A DNA stretch of 64,000 nucleotides from NCBI RefSeq assembly GCF_012184425.1, contig NZ_VTOW01000009.1, forward strand, positions 1-64,000, written 5' to 3'. The DNA is from Candidatus Manganitrophus noduliformans. GTDB lineage: Bacteria > Nitrospirota > Nitrospiria > SBBL01 > Manganitrophaceae. A program made the position numbers and the translations under genes. Every line of letters starts with the position of its first letter. The first letter of the stretch is position 1. The notes beneath the pieces are model-generated. The model ran no database searches, was not told where the DNA came from, and worked only from the letters and a program-made list of their open reading frames with translations. Positions 24,665-32,562 of this stretch are shown piece after piece.

Positions 24665-24976
24665 ATGCGAGAGAACACGGAGATCGCGCAGCTGGAGAAA
24701 ATGGCGACGCTGGGAGAAAAAGCGGCCGAGGAGTCGTTCTCGTTTTCGGATGCCGTCGCGCTTGCCCAAGTAGGGGCGGCGTTTCGGTACGAGTCGGAAA
24801 AGATCACCTTTGTCATCCGACGGCCGGGATGGGTAGGGCGCCTCTTGGGAAAGAGACTCTGCTTCGAGATTTATAACGATCAGGAGCGGTTGCGCTGTCA
24901 GGTGAGCGCTTCGTTCGCGGAGTCGCGGTGGGAGAAGCTTCGCTTTGAATTCGGCCGGCTTCCATGGAGGCGGTAA
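24665..24976 (+). CDS. Small hypothetical protein, 103 residues
   Basis: Starts MRENTEIAQLEKMATLGEKA after ATAGGAGGAGTCG. An N-terminal helical part (AEESFSFSDAVALAQVGAAF) is followed by a strand-rich part (KITFVIRRPGWVGRLLGKRL...WEKLRFEFGRLPWRR). Family not recognised. A hairpin region follows directly, so it probably ends a transcription unit. Confidence 0.55.
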   Translation: MRENTEIAQLEKMATLGEKAAEESFSFSDAVALAQVGAAFRYESEKITFVIRRPGWVGRLLGKRLCFEIYNDQERLRCQVSASFAESRWEKLRFEFGRLPWRR

Positions 24977-24983
24977 TAAAAAA

Positions 24984-25034
24984 GGGATCAACCAGTTGGA
25001 GCTGATTGACCCCTTCGAGAGGGCCCCTTTTCAG
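24984..25034 (+). terminator. Terminator-like hairpins
   Basis: GGGATCAACCAG pairs imperfectly with CTGATTGACCC, followed at once by a short CCCTT/GAGGG hairpin and CCCCTTTT. The U tract is modest. Confidence 0.4.
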
Positions 25035-25136
25035 GAGACGACTCTTTTTACACTCAAAGATAAGTCTACTGTTTAGGGGTCTTCCTGTCAAGAAAAAACG
25101 AAATCAACTTCATTCAAAAACAGGGAGGATACCCAC

Positions 25137-25316
25137 ATGGCTAAAAGCAGCGCGCAGAAAAAAGGCGGAAAGTTTATCGCAACCTGGAACGGCGGCCCGC
25201 GGTACTCGAGCCACTACAGCAGCCCGCTTCGACATCAGAAAGGGCAGATCGAGCAGGACCGGTTCCTGACCTCCTTCGTCGATCCGAAGGATGGCGCTCG
25301 CACCTGGAGCTTCTAA
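25137..25316 (+). CDS. Small basic protein, 59 residues
   Basis: Starts MAKSSAQKKGGKFIATWNGG after GGGAGGATACCCAC and ends ...FVDPKDGARTWSF. It is Lys/Ser/Gly-rich at the N-terminus, like many nucleic-acid-binding or structural small proteins. Family not recognised. A strong terminator follows 23 bp after the stop codon, giving a neat single-gene unit. Confidence 0.5.
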   Translation: MAKSSAQKKGGKFIATWNGGPRYSSHYSSPLRHQKGQIEQDRFLTSFVDPKDGARTWSF

Positions 25317-25338
25317 CCGAGACCTGTAAACGATAGGG

Positions 25339-25377
25339 GAGAGACCCGGTTGGAGAATTCAGCCGGGTCTCTCTTTC
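25339..25377 (+). terminator. Rho-independent terminator
   Basis: GAGAGACCCGG pairs perfectly with CCGGGTCTCTC across a 13-base loop, followed by TTT. Confidence 0.7.
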
Positions 25378-25817
25378 CGATGGCCCGGATCGGCTTCCCA
25401 TAGATAGCGGATCATCTTGCGCTCCGGATCCCTCGTGAACGCTTGACGGGTGGAGGTCTCCACCCTTCCTCTTCCCTGAAAGCAAATAGGCTGGAAAACC
25501 TCCAGGCATAGACACTTTAATCGGAAATGATCGCTTCTTGGCTCTCGCTGTAATCATTTTTTATATGATAGTCCTACTGGTAAGCTGACGCAGAATGCAA
25601 TCAATGATTCATCAAAAAGAGAATTCTGCATCTTGATCAGGTCAGATCATCAAGATTCAAGACGCGAGCCCACAGTCGGTACGCGAGCCGGAGTGATTCT
25701 GCCTCGGGTTTTCTTATTTTGAGAAATAAAACAAGGCAATCAGGAACTGCTGTTTGATCGACGTGGTTTTTTTAATCCGATATAGGAAGTTGCGGGATTT
25801 TGATGAAATTGATAAAA
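25378..25817. other. Intergenic region with a relic toxin-antitoxin promoter
   Basis: No gene seen. At about 25543-25576 the sequence GCTGTAATCATTTTTTATAT and the following ATAGTCCTACTGGTAAGC resemble the promoter/operator of the AbrB-type antitoxin at 38.47-38.51 kb, including a decayed copy of its palindrome. It is probably the scar of a lost module. Confidence 0.35.
25643..25667. repeat. 25-bp direct repeat, copy 1
   Basis: Identical to 30808-30832 (it includes ATCATCAAGATTCAAGACGC). The two copies bracket the toxin-antitoxin cluster. The second copy abuts a truncated gene, suggesting that it marks the end of an inserted or deleted segment. Confidence 0.6.
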
Positions 25818-25838
25818 TATGTACATCGAATGTACATA
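25818..25838. promoter_or_regulatory. vapBC operator palindrome
   Basis: TATGTACAT-CGA-ATGTACATA is a perfect inverted repeat 13 bp upstream of the antitoxin ATG and overlaps the start of its AAAGGAGG. VapBC complexes typically repress through such palindromes. Confidence 0.6.
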
Positions 25839-25851
25839 AAGGAGGCGTCGC

Positions 25852-26058
25852 ATGAGTTCCCCCGTGATGAGGCATAAGCATCTTAAATTGGATCAGAAGA
25901 AGATCGATATCGCCAAGCGTTATTTCGGCGTAAAGTCCGAACAGGAAGCGATCGATAAAGCGCTTTCATTGCTCGTTGAGGAAGAGGAGATCATTCGAAC
26001 GATGAAACCGCTGAAAGGCCGCCTCAAAGGAGACGATCGAAAATGGCCGTATCTGTAA
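25852..26058 (+). CDS. vapB: VapB-type antitoxin
   Basis: The 68-residue protein has a short strand-helix-helix opening (HLKLDQKKIDIAKRYFGVKS, EQEAIDKALSLLVEE) of the ribbon-helix-helix type, followed by a basic tail (MKPLKGRLKGDDRKWPYL) that would wrap the toxin. It overlaps the PIN toxin gene by 16 bp and follows a palindromic operator and AAAGGAGG. Confidence 0.75.
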   Translation: MSSPVMRHKHLKLDQKKIDIAKRYFGVKSEQEAIDKALSLLVEEEEIIRTMKPLKGRLKGDDRKWPYL

Positions 26059-26480
26059 AAGGGAAGGTCGTTCATGATACAAATGTCTTTGTCGATTATC
26101 TGAGGCTTCAGCTTCATTCGGACTGGGTCTTCGGAAACGTGGGGAATGTGATTCGTTTTCTTCCATCCGTTGTCCTGATGGAACTTCGGTTCGGCGCGGA
26201 TACCCCGCGACGTAAGCGGGCCGTGGACCGCATCAAGGCGGCCTTTCCGGCGAGCCGGCTGATCTCGCCCGACGCGGAGAGCTATGATTGGGCCGGCAGC
26301 CTCTTCCGACGTATTCATGGAAACGGAAGCGGTTTAAAAGACCGGCTTGGACCGATGAATGATCTCCTGATCGCCTTGACCGCGAGGGGAATCGGCGCCA
26401 CCGTGATCACGAGGAGTCTAAAAGAGTTCGAAGGAATCGCCGCTCACGTTCCCGGCTTGAAGTTCTCCTCTCCGGATTGA
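26043..26480 (+). CDS. vapC: PIN-domain toxin (VapC-like)
   Basis: The 145-residue ribonuclease has the PIN acidic residues: Asp in HDTNVFVDYL, Glu in VVLMELRFGA, Asp in PMNDLLIALTARG. The last motif reads VITRSLKEF, where an Asp is commoner. PIN toxins cleave RNA, often tRNA or rRNA, when their antitoxin is degraded. Coupled to the antitoxin gene by a 16-bp overlap. Confidence 0.8.
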   Translation: MAVSVKGKVVHDTNVFVDYLRLQLHSDWVFGNVGNVIRFLPSVVLMELRFGADTPRRKRAVDRIKAAFPASRLISPDAESYDWAGSLFRRIHGNGSGLKDRLGPMNDLLIALTARGIGATVITRSLKEFEGIAAHVPGLKFSSPD

Positions 26481-26497
26481 ACAGGGCCATGGAGAGA

Positions 26498-26789
26498 TCA
26501 AATAACGTCTAAGGGGCTGCGAACCCCGCTTCCTCCCTGCTTCGGCACATGCGTATAAACCATCGTGGTGCCGGCATCCTTGAGCCCCAGCAGCTTTTGT
26601 ACCATTCGAATACGGGCGACCCATCTCTTCCGGATGCCTCTTTCCAAGGAATAAAATAAACCGGTGCGCCCATTGGACAGAGGCCTCTTCTGGGTGAATG
26701 CTATCATGGCGGAGGCGTATGGCGGCTCTGAGCTGATCGGGGAGTTTCGGTTTGTTGGAAGGGATCAGAGGCGCATTTAAAGACTTCAT
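26498..26789 (-). pseudogene. intI: Integron-type integrase remnant
   Basis: The N-terminal part reads [20 protein letters not shown] and then [20 protein letters not shown], typical of IntI-like tyrosine recombinases. After a large internal deletion and frame change, the C-terminal end appears as [20 protein letters not shown] and [11 protein letters not shown], which matches the IntI terminus (TTMIYTHV...GVRSPLD). The catalytic core is gone except for the last tyrosine segment. It lies among toxin-antitoxin modules, a common integron cargo, but I could not find convincing attC sites. Confidence 0.65.
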
Positions 26790-27127
26790 TTCATCCCCCT
26801 TGGCAATATATTGACATTAAGTGCAAACTGGCTTATACAGAAAAGCCAGATGTAAAAGAGACCTCTTTTAGGACGCCTAATACTGTAGCTCTCGGAACTC
26901 CATCTTTGTGAGGTCCAAGCATGAAAGCATTCTCCTTTTATGAGACTGATTTTCTCATGACGGCCTATGCTCTTATTCAGCCTTCTGTCGTGTAAAATCA
27001 GCCAGGAAAAGGATTGGTTGGCGAACAGCTCATAGCTGGGCTGAGGGTCAGCCCATTATTGGGATATTCTTCCTGCAATCCGCAACATCGACCTTTGATA
27101 TACCTATATAGATACGAGTGGAAATCC
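26790..27127. other. Intergenic, no gene recognised
   Basis: AT-rich sequence upstream of the integrase remnant. No attI or attC pattern was identified with confidence. Confidence 0.35.
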
Positions 27128-27508
27128 TCAGGTCAGGATGACCATTTCTCCATATTTTGCCAGCGTTCTATCGTGAGTCAGAAGACGCATCGGTTCAATA
27201 AGACTTTGAGCCACGAGCATTCGGTCGAATGGGTCCTGATGATGAGGAGGAAGCTTTGAAACCTGAGCTGCATGTTTACCATTGATTGGCAGTTGAAGAA
27301 ACCCACTCGGTCCCAGCGCAGCCTCGATCTCTGTAACGTCTCCTTCAATTCTTCCAAGCGCAGATTTAATCGCGACTTCCCAAATAGAGGCGGCGCTGAC
27401 ATATACTTCATTATCGGAGTCCGCAATAAGCTGATCGGCTTGCTTGGGAAGCCGCCGATCACCGGTTAACCACCAGAGCATTAAGTGAGTATCCAGGAGC
27501 AACCTCAT
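27128..27508 (-). CDS. vapC: PIN-domain toxin (VapC-like)
   Basis: The 126-residue protein has all four PIN positions: LLLDTHLMLWWL, AASIWEVAIK, DPFDRMLVAQ and LLTHDRTLAKY. The DTHxxLWW opening is the subgroup usually paired with Phd-type antitoxins. Its start overlaps the 3' end of the antitoxin gene by 4 bp. Confidence 0.85.
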   Translation of the reverse strand: MRLLLDTHLMLWWLTGDRRLPKQADQLIADSDNEVYVSAASIWEVAIKSALGRIEGDVTEIEAALGPSGFLQLPINGKHAAQVSKLPPHHQDPFDRMLVAQSLIEPMRLLTHDRTLAKYGEMVILT

Positions 27509-27747
27509 TCTGTTTCTCTCTCAAATGCGGCCCGAATTTCCTCTGGCAGCGGTTTATCGAAGGCCTTGCTGATCTTAAGCTTCCCTTTCATCAGCCCCTT
27601 CTTACGTCTTTTTCGCGATGGTTGCACCGATACCAATTTGGCTACAGGCTTTCCTGCTTTGGCGATGACGATCTCCTCACCCGAACCAGCCCGCTCCAAT
27701 AGCTGGGAGAGATGGGTCTTTGCGTTATGAATATTAACTTGTTCCAT
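27505..27747 (-). CDS. Phd/YefM-type antitoxin
   Basis: The 80-residue protein has the Phd pattern (VNIHNAKTHLSQLLERAGSG, EEIVIAKAGKPVAKLV) followed by a basic, then acidic tail that would bind the PIN toxin downstream. It autoregulates in related systems; a palindrome lies just upstream. Confidence 0.85.
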   Translation of the reverse strand: MEQVNIHNAKTHLSQLLERAGSGEEIVIAKAGKPVAKLVSVQPSRKRRKKGLMKGKLKISKAFDKPLPEEIRAAFERETE

Positions 27748-27771
27748 ATCTGAAGTCTCCAGTAAAAGTTA

Positions 27772-27785
27772 GACTAAGCTTAGTC
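27772..27785. promoter_or_regulatory. Operator of the phd-vapC module
   Basis: GACTAAGCTTAGTC is a perfect 14-bp palindrome 25 bp upstream of the antitoxin start. Confidence 0.5.
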
Positions 27786-27818
27786 CGAATCCAGAGAAAT
27801 GTCAATCAGGCGAGATTG

Positions 27819-28139
27819 TTATGTCAAGCCAAAGTAGAAATGTCCTAATCCTACCAAGATAGAAATGTCCGGTTTTAGGATAACGGAGCGCAGGGCTCTT
27901 TTTTCTTTCGCAGCCAGGGATGTTTTTTCCAAGGATGCTGCGGTGATGGTTTGGTCCTGGGCCTCTGCGAGGGGTGATTTCGGTGTTTCGTGGGCTTTGA
28001 GCGGCCGGGTGGTAATCTGCCGATACCGAAGCCGCCGCTCCTGATGGGTGATCCGCATCGATCCGTCCAGCCGCTCTTCGACGGTCACCCGTTGCGCCCG
28101 AAGGTTATCTTCAATCTGATAGAGCTTCCGGTATGGCAA
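27819..28139 (-). pseudogene. ISNCY-type transposase, C-terminal fragment
   Basis: The readable part (YQIEDNLRAQRVTVEERLDG, SMRITHQERRLRYRQI) is the C-terminal beta-barrel region of a DDE transposase of the ISNCY/IS481-like kind. The catalytic domain is absent because the sequence changes abruptly near 28140 to a different transposase on the opposite strand. Confidence 0.6.
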
Positions 28140-28658
28140 AAAAGCAGAGGGAGATTAATATTAACAGCTGCACTTGAATTATTATCTAATCAAGTGACAC
28201 ATTTTTATTCCCCAAAAAAGAACACTGATGAAATGATAAAGCTGCTTGAAGTCCTACTAAAACAGTACAAGAACGAAGATCGAATTTTCTTTTCATGGGA
28301 TGCGGCATCTTGGCATGCATCAAAGAAACTTTATGAGAAGGTGAATGAAGTTAATTCACCCGGTTGTCGAGAGATCAATAAAACTCCCATAGTTAAGCGC
28401 GCGCCATTGCCCTCTTGCGCTCGATTTCTCAACGTTATTGAATCGATTTTCAGCGGTATGGCAAAGACGATTATTCACAACAGCAATTATTATTCTGTTG
28501 AAGATTGCATGGTTGCGATTGACCGTGATTTTACCGAGCGGAATCAATATTTCAAGGAAAATCCAAGAAGGGCAGGGAATAAGCTATGGGGCAAGGAAAT
28601 TTCAAGGGCTGAATTAAGCGAAAGTAATAATTGCAAAGATCCTAAATATACGAGATGA
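28138..28658 (+). pseudogene. IS630-type transposase, C-terminal fragment
   Basis: From about 28138 the frame reads GRLILTAALELLSNQVTHFY and later FFSWDAASWHASKKLYEKVN, with FLNVIESIFSGMAKTIIHNS near the end, matching the second half of IS630/DDE_3 transposases (the Asp of WDAASWH and the Glu of NVIES). The N-terminal half is missing. The upstream 50 codons of the open frame belong to the antisense of the adjacent transposase. No terminal repeats were found. Confidence 0.65.
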
Positions 28659-28865
28659 AAAAAAGCACAGTATCCGGAGCAACAAATTGATGGCCGGCAC
28701 TGCAGCCTTCTGGCGACTGAACTTTCTCGCTCTCCCACTCCCTGTGCGTTTGCCAATGATCATATCCCACAATTTAACTGCTGATGGTAAGAAAATCCTC
28801 TTGTAGCCGATACTCAATAGATTCGCTCAAACGATCGCAGATAATATTCGGAAGGTATTTTCGCC

Positions 28866-29294
28866 TCACCGAGATTCGATCAATCGAATCCTGGTGTCTT
28901 TCCTACCGACCGCGTTCACAAGCCTACGATCAGCCGTCCACAATTCACATTTGACCAGATGAGCCAAGGCAAGATAGGCTGTATCGTAGGTGGTGGGCCG
29001 ATCGTACTTCGATGCGAGTTCCCATGCTTTTATCCAGAGTGCGTCGTGATGACGCAGCTCAATTGCCAGATCCGAGAGAATCTCCCACGCGCGACGACCT
29101 TCTGTAGATGAAAGCTCTTTTCGGAAGACCTTCCTTCTCAAAACAGCGAGGACTTCGAATGCAAACAACCAAGGTGACACCACGTTTCTTCCAGTGGTTT
29201 GCCACTCCTCCCACATTGCTGCCACATCTTCGCTCTCTGGCTCAGGGATTACAAGCTTCAGCGCAAAAGAAGCATCAACGCAAACCGCATTCAA
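28866..29294 (-). CDS. vapC: PIN-domain toxin (VapC-like)
   Basis: The 142-residue protein shows VCVDASFALKLVIPE, LFAFEVLAVLRR, TTYDTAYLALAHL and LWTADRRLVNAV, the four acidic PIN motifs in order. Its start codon overlaps the stop of the upstream antitoxin by 4 bp (ATGA). Confidence 0.85.
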   Translation of the reverse strand: MNAVCVDASFALKLVIPEPESEDVAAMWEEWQTTGRNVVSPWLFAFEVLAVLRRKVFRKELSSTEGRRAWEILSDLAIELRHHDALWIKAWELASKYDRPTTYDTAYLALAHLVKCELWTADRRLVNAVGRKDTRIRLIESR

Positions 29295-29587
29295 CGTTTG
29301 CTTCCTCTGATCGCTTCAAGATCATCCTCGATTGCATCGTGCTTTTTACCACGTGATGCAATTTTCCGCCTTAATTCGGCGGCGTGTGTTAACACTGTTC
29401 TCGTCGTTGTTGTCATCAGACCACCCTGGAGCCGTTTTAGGTCTTCGACGCCGACCAATGCTGCTTTGGGTTTTCCATGGGATAGAAGGAGAATCCGCTC
29501 TCCTTCATGGGCTACACTTTCAATCAAGGACGAGAAATGCGCCTTGGCTTCTGCGATATTGACTGTCCGCTCCAAGCTGTCCTCCAA
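29291..29587 (-). CDS. Phd/YefM-type antitoxin
   Basis: The 98-residue protein opens with TVNIAEAKAHFSSLIESVAH and ERILLLSHGKPKAALVGVED, the Phd DNA-binding fold, followed by a variable tail. Overlaps the PIN toxin gene by 4 bp. The upstream sequence is AT-rich with imperfect repeats of ATGATCAT type. Confidence 0.8.
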   Translation of the reverse strand: MEDSLERTVNIAEAKAHFSSLIESVAHEGERILLLSHGKPKAALVGVEDLKRLQGGLMTTTTRTVLTHAAELRRKIASRGKKHDAIEDDLEAIRGSKR

Positions 29588-29941
29588 TCTATGAATAATG
29601 ACCTATATGATCATTTTAGTCATAATAGCATCATTTGTCAAAATCATTTAAGGTGCATAGTTTTAGCCGTAATACTCCAATCTTAAGGTGTTAAATCTTG
29701 AGTGTTTGTAGGTGAACATTCCTGCAAGACATCCTTCCTGAAACAAACGAGCAGCAAGACCCACCCTGCATCGCATATTTCAATTGGAATTCCTGTCTGA
29801 CTGAAGCCCTCGTGTGAGCCATTTCTGATCTATTCCAGATTTTAAATGAAAAATCTAGAACAAAATCACTATTTGTACTCTCGTCAAACGAGACCTCCGC
29901 AAGTTCACATTTATTTTCAAAATGACGCTGTAGGAAAGAGT
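29588..29941. other. Intergenic between divergent toxin-antitoxin modules
   Basis: AT-rich; holds the divergent promoters of the two modules. No gene recognised. Confidence 0.4.
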
Positions 29942-29961
29942 CTATATACTTCTCTATATAG
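29942..29961. promoter_or_regulatory. Operator of vapBC module
   Basis: CTATATA-cttctc-TATATAG is an inverted repeat 17 bp upstream of the antitoxin ATG, between the promoter and AAAGGAGG. Confidence 0.5.
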
Positions 29962-29978
29962 TTGTAAAAGGAGGATTT

Positions 29979-30236
29979 ATGGCGACTTCAAAGCAGGCTA
30001 ATTTTCTTTTGCCGGAAGATTTGCTCGACGAGTTCAGGAAAGCCGTTCCGGGGCGTCAGCAGAGTAAGGTGGTAGCCGAAGCCCTTCGAAAGGAGCTGAA
30101 ACGGCTTAAACTGAAGAAATCCCTTCAGGACTCTTTTGGAGCCTGGAAGGAGAAGGATCATCCTGAATTGAAGGAAGGGACGGAAGGATTCGTCCGCAGA
30201 CTCAGAAAGTCGACACGGCTGACCCGTTCGCAATGA
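29979..30236 (+). CDS. vapB: VapB-type antitoxin (ribbon-helix-helix)
   Basis: The 85-residue protein begins with an RHH-like segment (QANFLLPEDLLDEFRKAVPG, QQSKVVAEALRKELKRL) and has a charged tail. AAAGGAGG precedes the ATG. It overlaps the toxin gene by 4 bp. Confidence 0.8.
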   Translation: MATSKQANFLLPEDLLDEFRKAVPGRQQSKVVAEALRKELKRLKLKKSLQDSFGAWKEKDHPELKEGTEGFVRRLRKSTRLTRSQ

Positions 30237-30622
30237 AAAATATTGTATTGGATACGGATATCCTCATCAACTTCTTGAGAGGCCAGGAGACCGCGAGAGA
30301 TTTTCTCTCTTCGCTCATCGATGAAGCAACCCTCTATTGCTCCGTTATCACAGTTGCGGAGATCTTTGCGCGGATGAGAGAGCACGAGAGAAAGAAAACA
30401 GAGGAACTTCTGGATAGTTTCAATCTCATCGAAATCACGAAAGAGATCGCTGAAAAAGCGGGAAATTACAAAAACAGGATCAAGAGTCAGACCCTCGAAC
30501 TGGATGATTGCTTGATCGCCGCGTCGGCCAAGTCAATCGGAGCGATTCTTGCCACAGAAAATATTAAACATTACCCCATGACTGATATCAAAAAGAGGAC
30601 CGTTTCTGGCAGAAGCAGATAA
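30233..30622 (+). CDS. vapC: PIN-domain toxin (VapC-like)
   Basis: The 129-residue protein has IVLDTDILINFLRG, ITVAEIFARMRE and LELDDCLIAASAK. The last motif is ILATENIKHY, where Asp is often Glu/Asn in this subgroup. It is coupled to its antitoxin by ATGA overlap. Confidence 0.85.
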   Translation: MKNIVLDTDILINFLRGQETARDFLSSLIDEATLYCSVITVAEIFARMREHERKKTEELLDSFNLIEITKEIAEKAGNYKNRIKSQTLELDDCLIAASAKSIGAILATENIKHYPMTDIKKRTVSGRSR

Positions 30623-30807
30623 ATTTATCACATCACAAATATTTTGAAGAATCGCAAAACGTAAGCTCTCTAAAAAACCGTTCCTCCCAGATTACATTCT
30701 TCCGACCGGAAAGTCCGCCCGAAGCCAATGGTTGAAAAAAATCGATGAATGGGATGAATTACACTTAGAGTCAACAACGCCGTTGGGAATCTTGATTTGC
30801 GACGGCC

Positions 30808-30832
30808 CAGATCATCAAGATTCAAGACGCGA
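30808..30832. repeat. 25-bp direct repeat, copy 2
   Basis: Identical to 25643-25667. It ends exactly where the truncated DNA-alkylation-repair reading frame begins, so it probably marks the edge of a former mobile segment. Confidence 0.6.
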
Positions 30833-30834
30833 CC

Positions 30835-31371
30835 CCAAGAAGCGTAGCGAACAATCTCAACGACATTGGGAAGGATCATCCTGACCTGCTTGTGGAAACG
30901 GCCCGGCGCTGGACGACCGATGCAACGGAAGAGCGTCGCCGGCTCATTCGTCACGCGCTCCGTTCGGCGATCAAACGGGGCGAGCCGGGCGCGCTCGGCG
31001 TTCTGGGCTTCGGCAAGAAGGTCAACGTGGCGATTCGTAACGCCACCATCACACCGAAACGTCCCCGAACAGGCGGCTCGGTTGCGATCGGTTTTGAAGT
31101 GGTGAACAAGGGCTCGCGTCGGCAACGGGTGCTGGTTGATTTTCGTGTCCACTTCGTGAAGGCCAACGGCAAAACCAGTCCGAAGGCGTTTAAACTCAAA
31201 ACAATCGAGCTCGCCCCGAAAGAAACCATCCCCCTTCGAAAGACGATCTCATTGACGGAGATGACGACGCGGAAGCACTATCCCGGAACGCACCGGGTGG
31301 AGGTCATGTTGAATGGTGCGGTGAACCTGCTGGGATCGTTTGAGTTGGTAAAACGTATCGACTATAAATAG
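30835..31371 (+). pseudogene. AlkD-like DNA alkylation repair protein, C-terminal fragment
   Basis: From 30838 the frame reads RSVANNLNDIGKDHPDLLVE then RRLIRHALRSAIKRGEPGAL, the last HEAT-like repeats of AlkD-type DNA glycosylases, followed by an extra beta-sandwich (VAIRNATITPKRPRTGGSVA to the end). The N-terminal HEAT repeats with the catalytic pocket are missing. The first ATG in frame is at 30892, but no ribosome-binding site is present. The junction coincides with the 25-bp repeat, so an insertion or deletion removed the 5' half. Confidence 0.7.
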
Positions 31372-31420
31372 ATCTGTCCCCTTTTCGAAAGCGATCTTCA
31401 CTTATTTTCGTTGGCCTGAG

Positions 31421-31528
31421 ATGTCCGATGAGAAGTATGATAAGGATGCCGCTTTGGTCGAGCGCGATCTAAAATCCTTGAAAGAGATGTTTGATGGAGA
31501 ATGCTTCCAGACAATTAACGCTGCATAA
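31421..31528 (+). CDS. Small acidic ORF (doubtful)
   Basis: Thirty-five codons, MSDEKYDKDAALVERDLKSL..., ending in INAA. The composition is protein-like but there is no clear ribosome-binding site. It may be a remnant. Confidence 0.25.
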   Translation: MSDEKYDKDAALVERDLKSLKEMFDGECFQTINAA

Positions 31529-31552
31529 CCCATTCGTTCAGGAGGAGAACCG

Positions 31553-32176
31553 ATGAAAGTGACCAGCCGCTCCATTCAGAACAACAAACGTATTCCCGAA
31601 GTGAACGCCGCGGGCGTTCCGGGGCCGAGCGGTCCCGTTCCGGGACAGAACAAGAGCCCGCATATCTCTTGGTCCGACTTCCCGGCGAATACCAAGTCAT
31701 TCGCAATCATCGTCCACGACCCCGACGTGCCGTCGAAGCCAGACGACGTCAACAAATCGGATCGAACCGTTCCGTACAACCTGCCGCGCGTCGATTTCTA
31801 TCACTGGGTCCTCGTCGACATTCCGGCGAACATGACCGCGCTGGCCGAAGGGCAAGACTCGGACGGCTTCACCCCCAAAGGAAAGAAGCCGGGGAAGGTC
31901 ACCTACGGCGTGCGCGGGATCAACAACTACAAGGAATGGTTCGGCAACGACCCTCAGATGGGGGGTGACTATGGCGGCTACGACGGGCCGTGGCCCCCCT
32001 TCAACGACGAGCGGCTCCACCACTACCACTTCACCGTCTATGCGCTCGACGTCCCGTCGCTCAAGATGCCGGAGCGGTTCAACGGGCCCGACGCGCTCAA
32101 GGCGATGCAGGGGCATATCCTCGATAAAGCGACGCTGATCGGGACCTACGCCCTGAACCCGAACCCGCGGGATTAG
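31553..32176 (+). CDS. PEBP / YbhB-YbcL Raf-kinase-inhibitor-like protein
   Basis: The 207-residue protein has the PEBP ligand-pocket motifs: KSFAIIVHDPDVP, FYHWVLVDIP, then YDGPWPPFNDERLHHYHFTV and VYALDVPSL. Bacterial members are cytoplasmic or periplasmic and mostly of unknown function. No signal peptide is seen. CAGGAGGAG precedes the ATG. Its high GC content matches the antiporter gene downstream and differs from the toxin-antitoxin cluster, indicating separate acquisition. Confidence 0.85.
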   Translation: MKVTSRSIQNNKRIPEVNAAGVPGPSGPVPGQNKSPHISWSDFPANTKSFAIIVHDPDVPSKPDDVNKSDRTVPYNLPRVDFYHWVLVDIPANMTALAEGQDSDGFTPKGKKPGKVTYGVRGINNYKEWFGNDPQMGGDYGGYDGPWPPFNDERLHHYHFTVYALDVPSLKMPERFNGPDALKAMQGHILDKATLIGTYALNPNPRD

Positions 32177-32562
32177 ATCGCAAATGGAATTCCGCCCCGC
32201 GTCTTACGGACGGAGGGGCCGGGTCATCCCTGAGAAAAATCGAAAGGCCCGGTTCCTCGCAGCCCGTTTAATTTCTTGACTCAAAGAAAAAAGTATCATA
32301 TATAGAGAAGAAGCAAAGGATTTTCAGATATCCTTCGTATCAGGGCACGCTTGGCGAGTGTCATTGCCCGGGCAATGACACTCATCCTTCCAATTCCAGA
32401 TCCATTACACTGACCTTTCCCGACAACGAAGGCGCTTCAACCGCTCCGAGATTTTGGAAATTCGCCCAGAAGTCGTGGCCGATCGCGCAGATTCTTATCG
32501 GTCTGCGGCCCATCGTTCGCGTGTTGTGATTTCACCTAACCGGACCATTTTGGAGTCTCAGA
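32177..32562 (+). promoter_or_regulatory. Promoter and 28-bp palindrome upstream of the antiporter gene
   Basis: TTGACT (32276-32281), a 17-bp spacer and TATATA (32299-32304) make a good sigma-70 promoter. A perfect 28-bp palindrome (32356-32383, arms GAGTGTCATTGCCC) lies about 45 bp downstream of the predicted start, so it would be transcribed as a stable hairpin or act as an operator. No open frame is supported here. Confidence 0.5.

Noticed and set aside
26790-30800. attC recombination sites of an integron
   Set aside because: I searched by eye for RYYYAAC/GTTRRRY pairs and found no convincing folded site, so I did not call cassettes. A covariance search would decide.
30670-31152. A 160-codon minus-strand frame across the alkD-like fragment
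   Set aside because: It is antisense to a recognisable repair-protein reading frame and has no features of its own.
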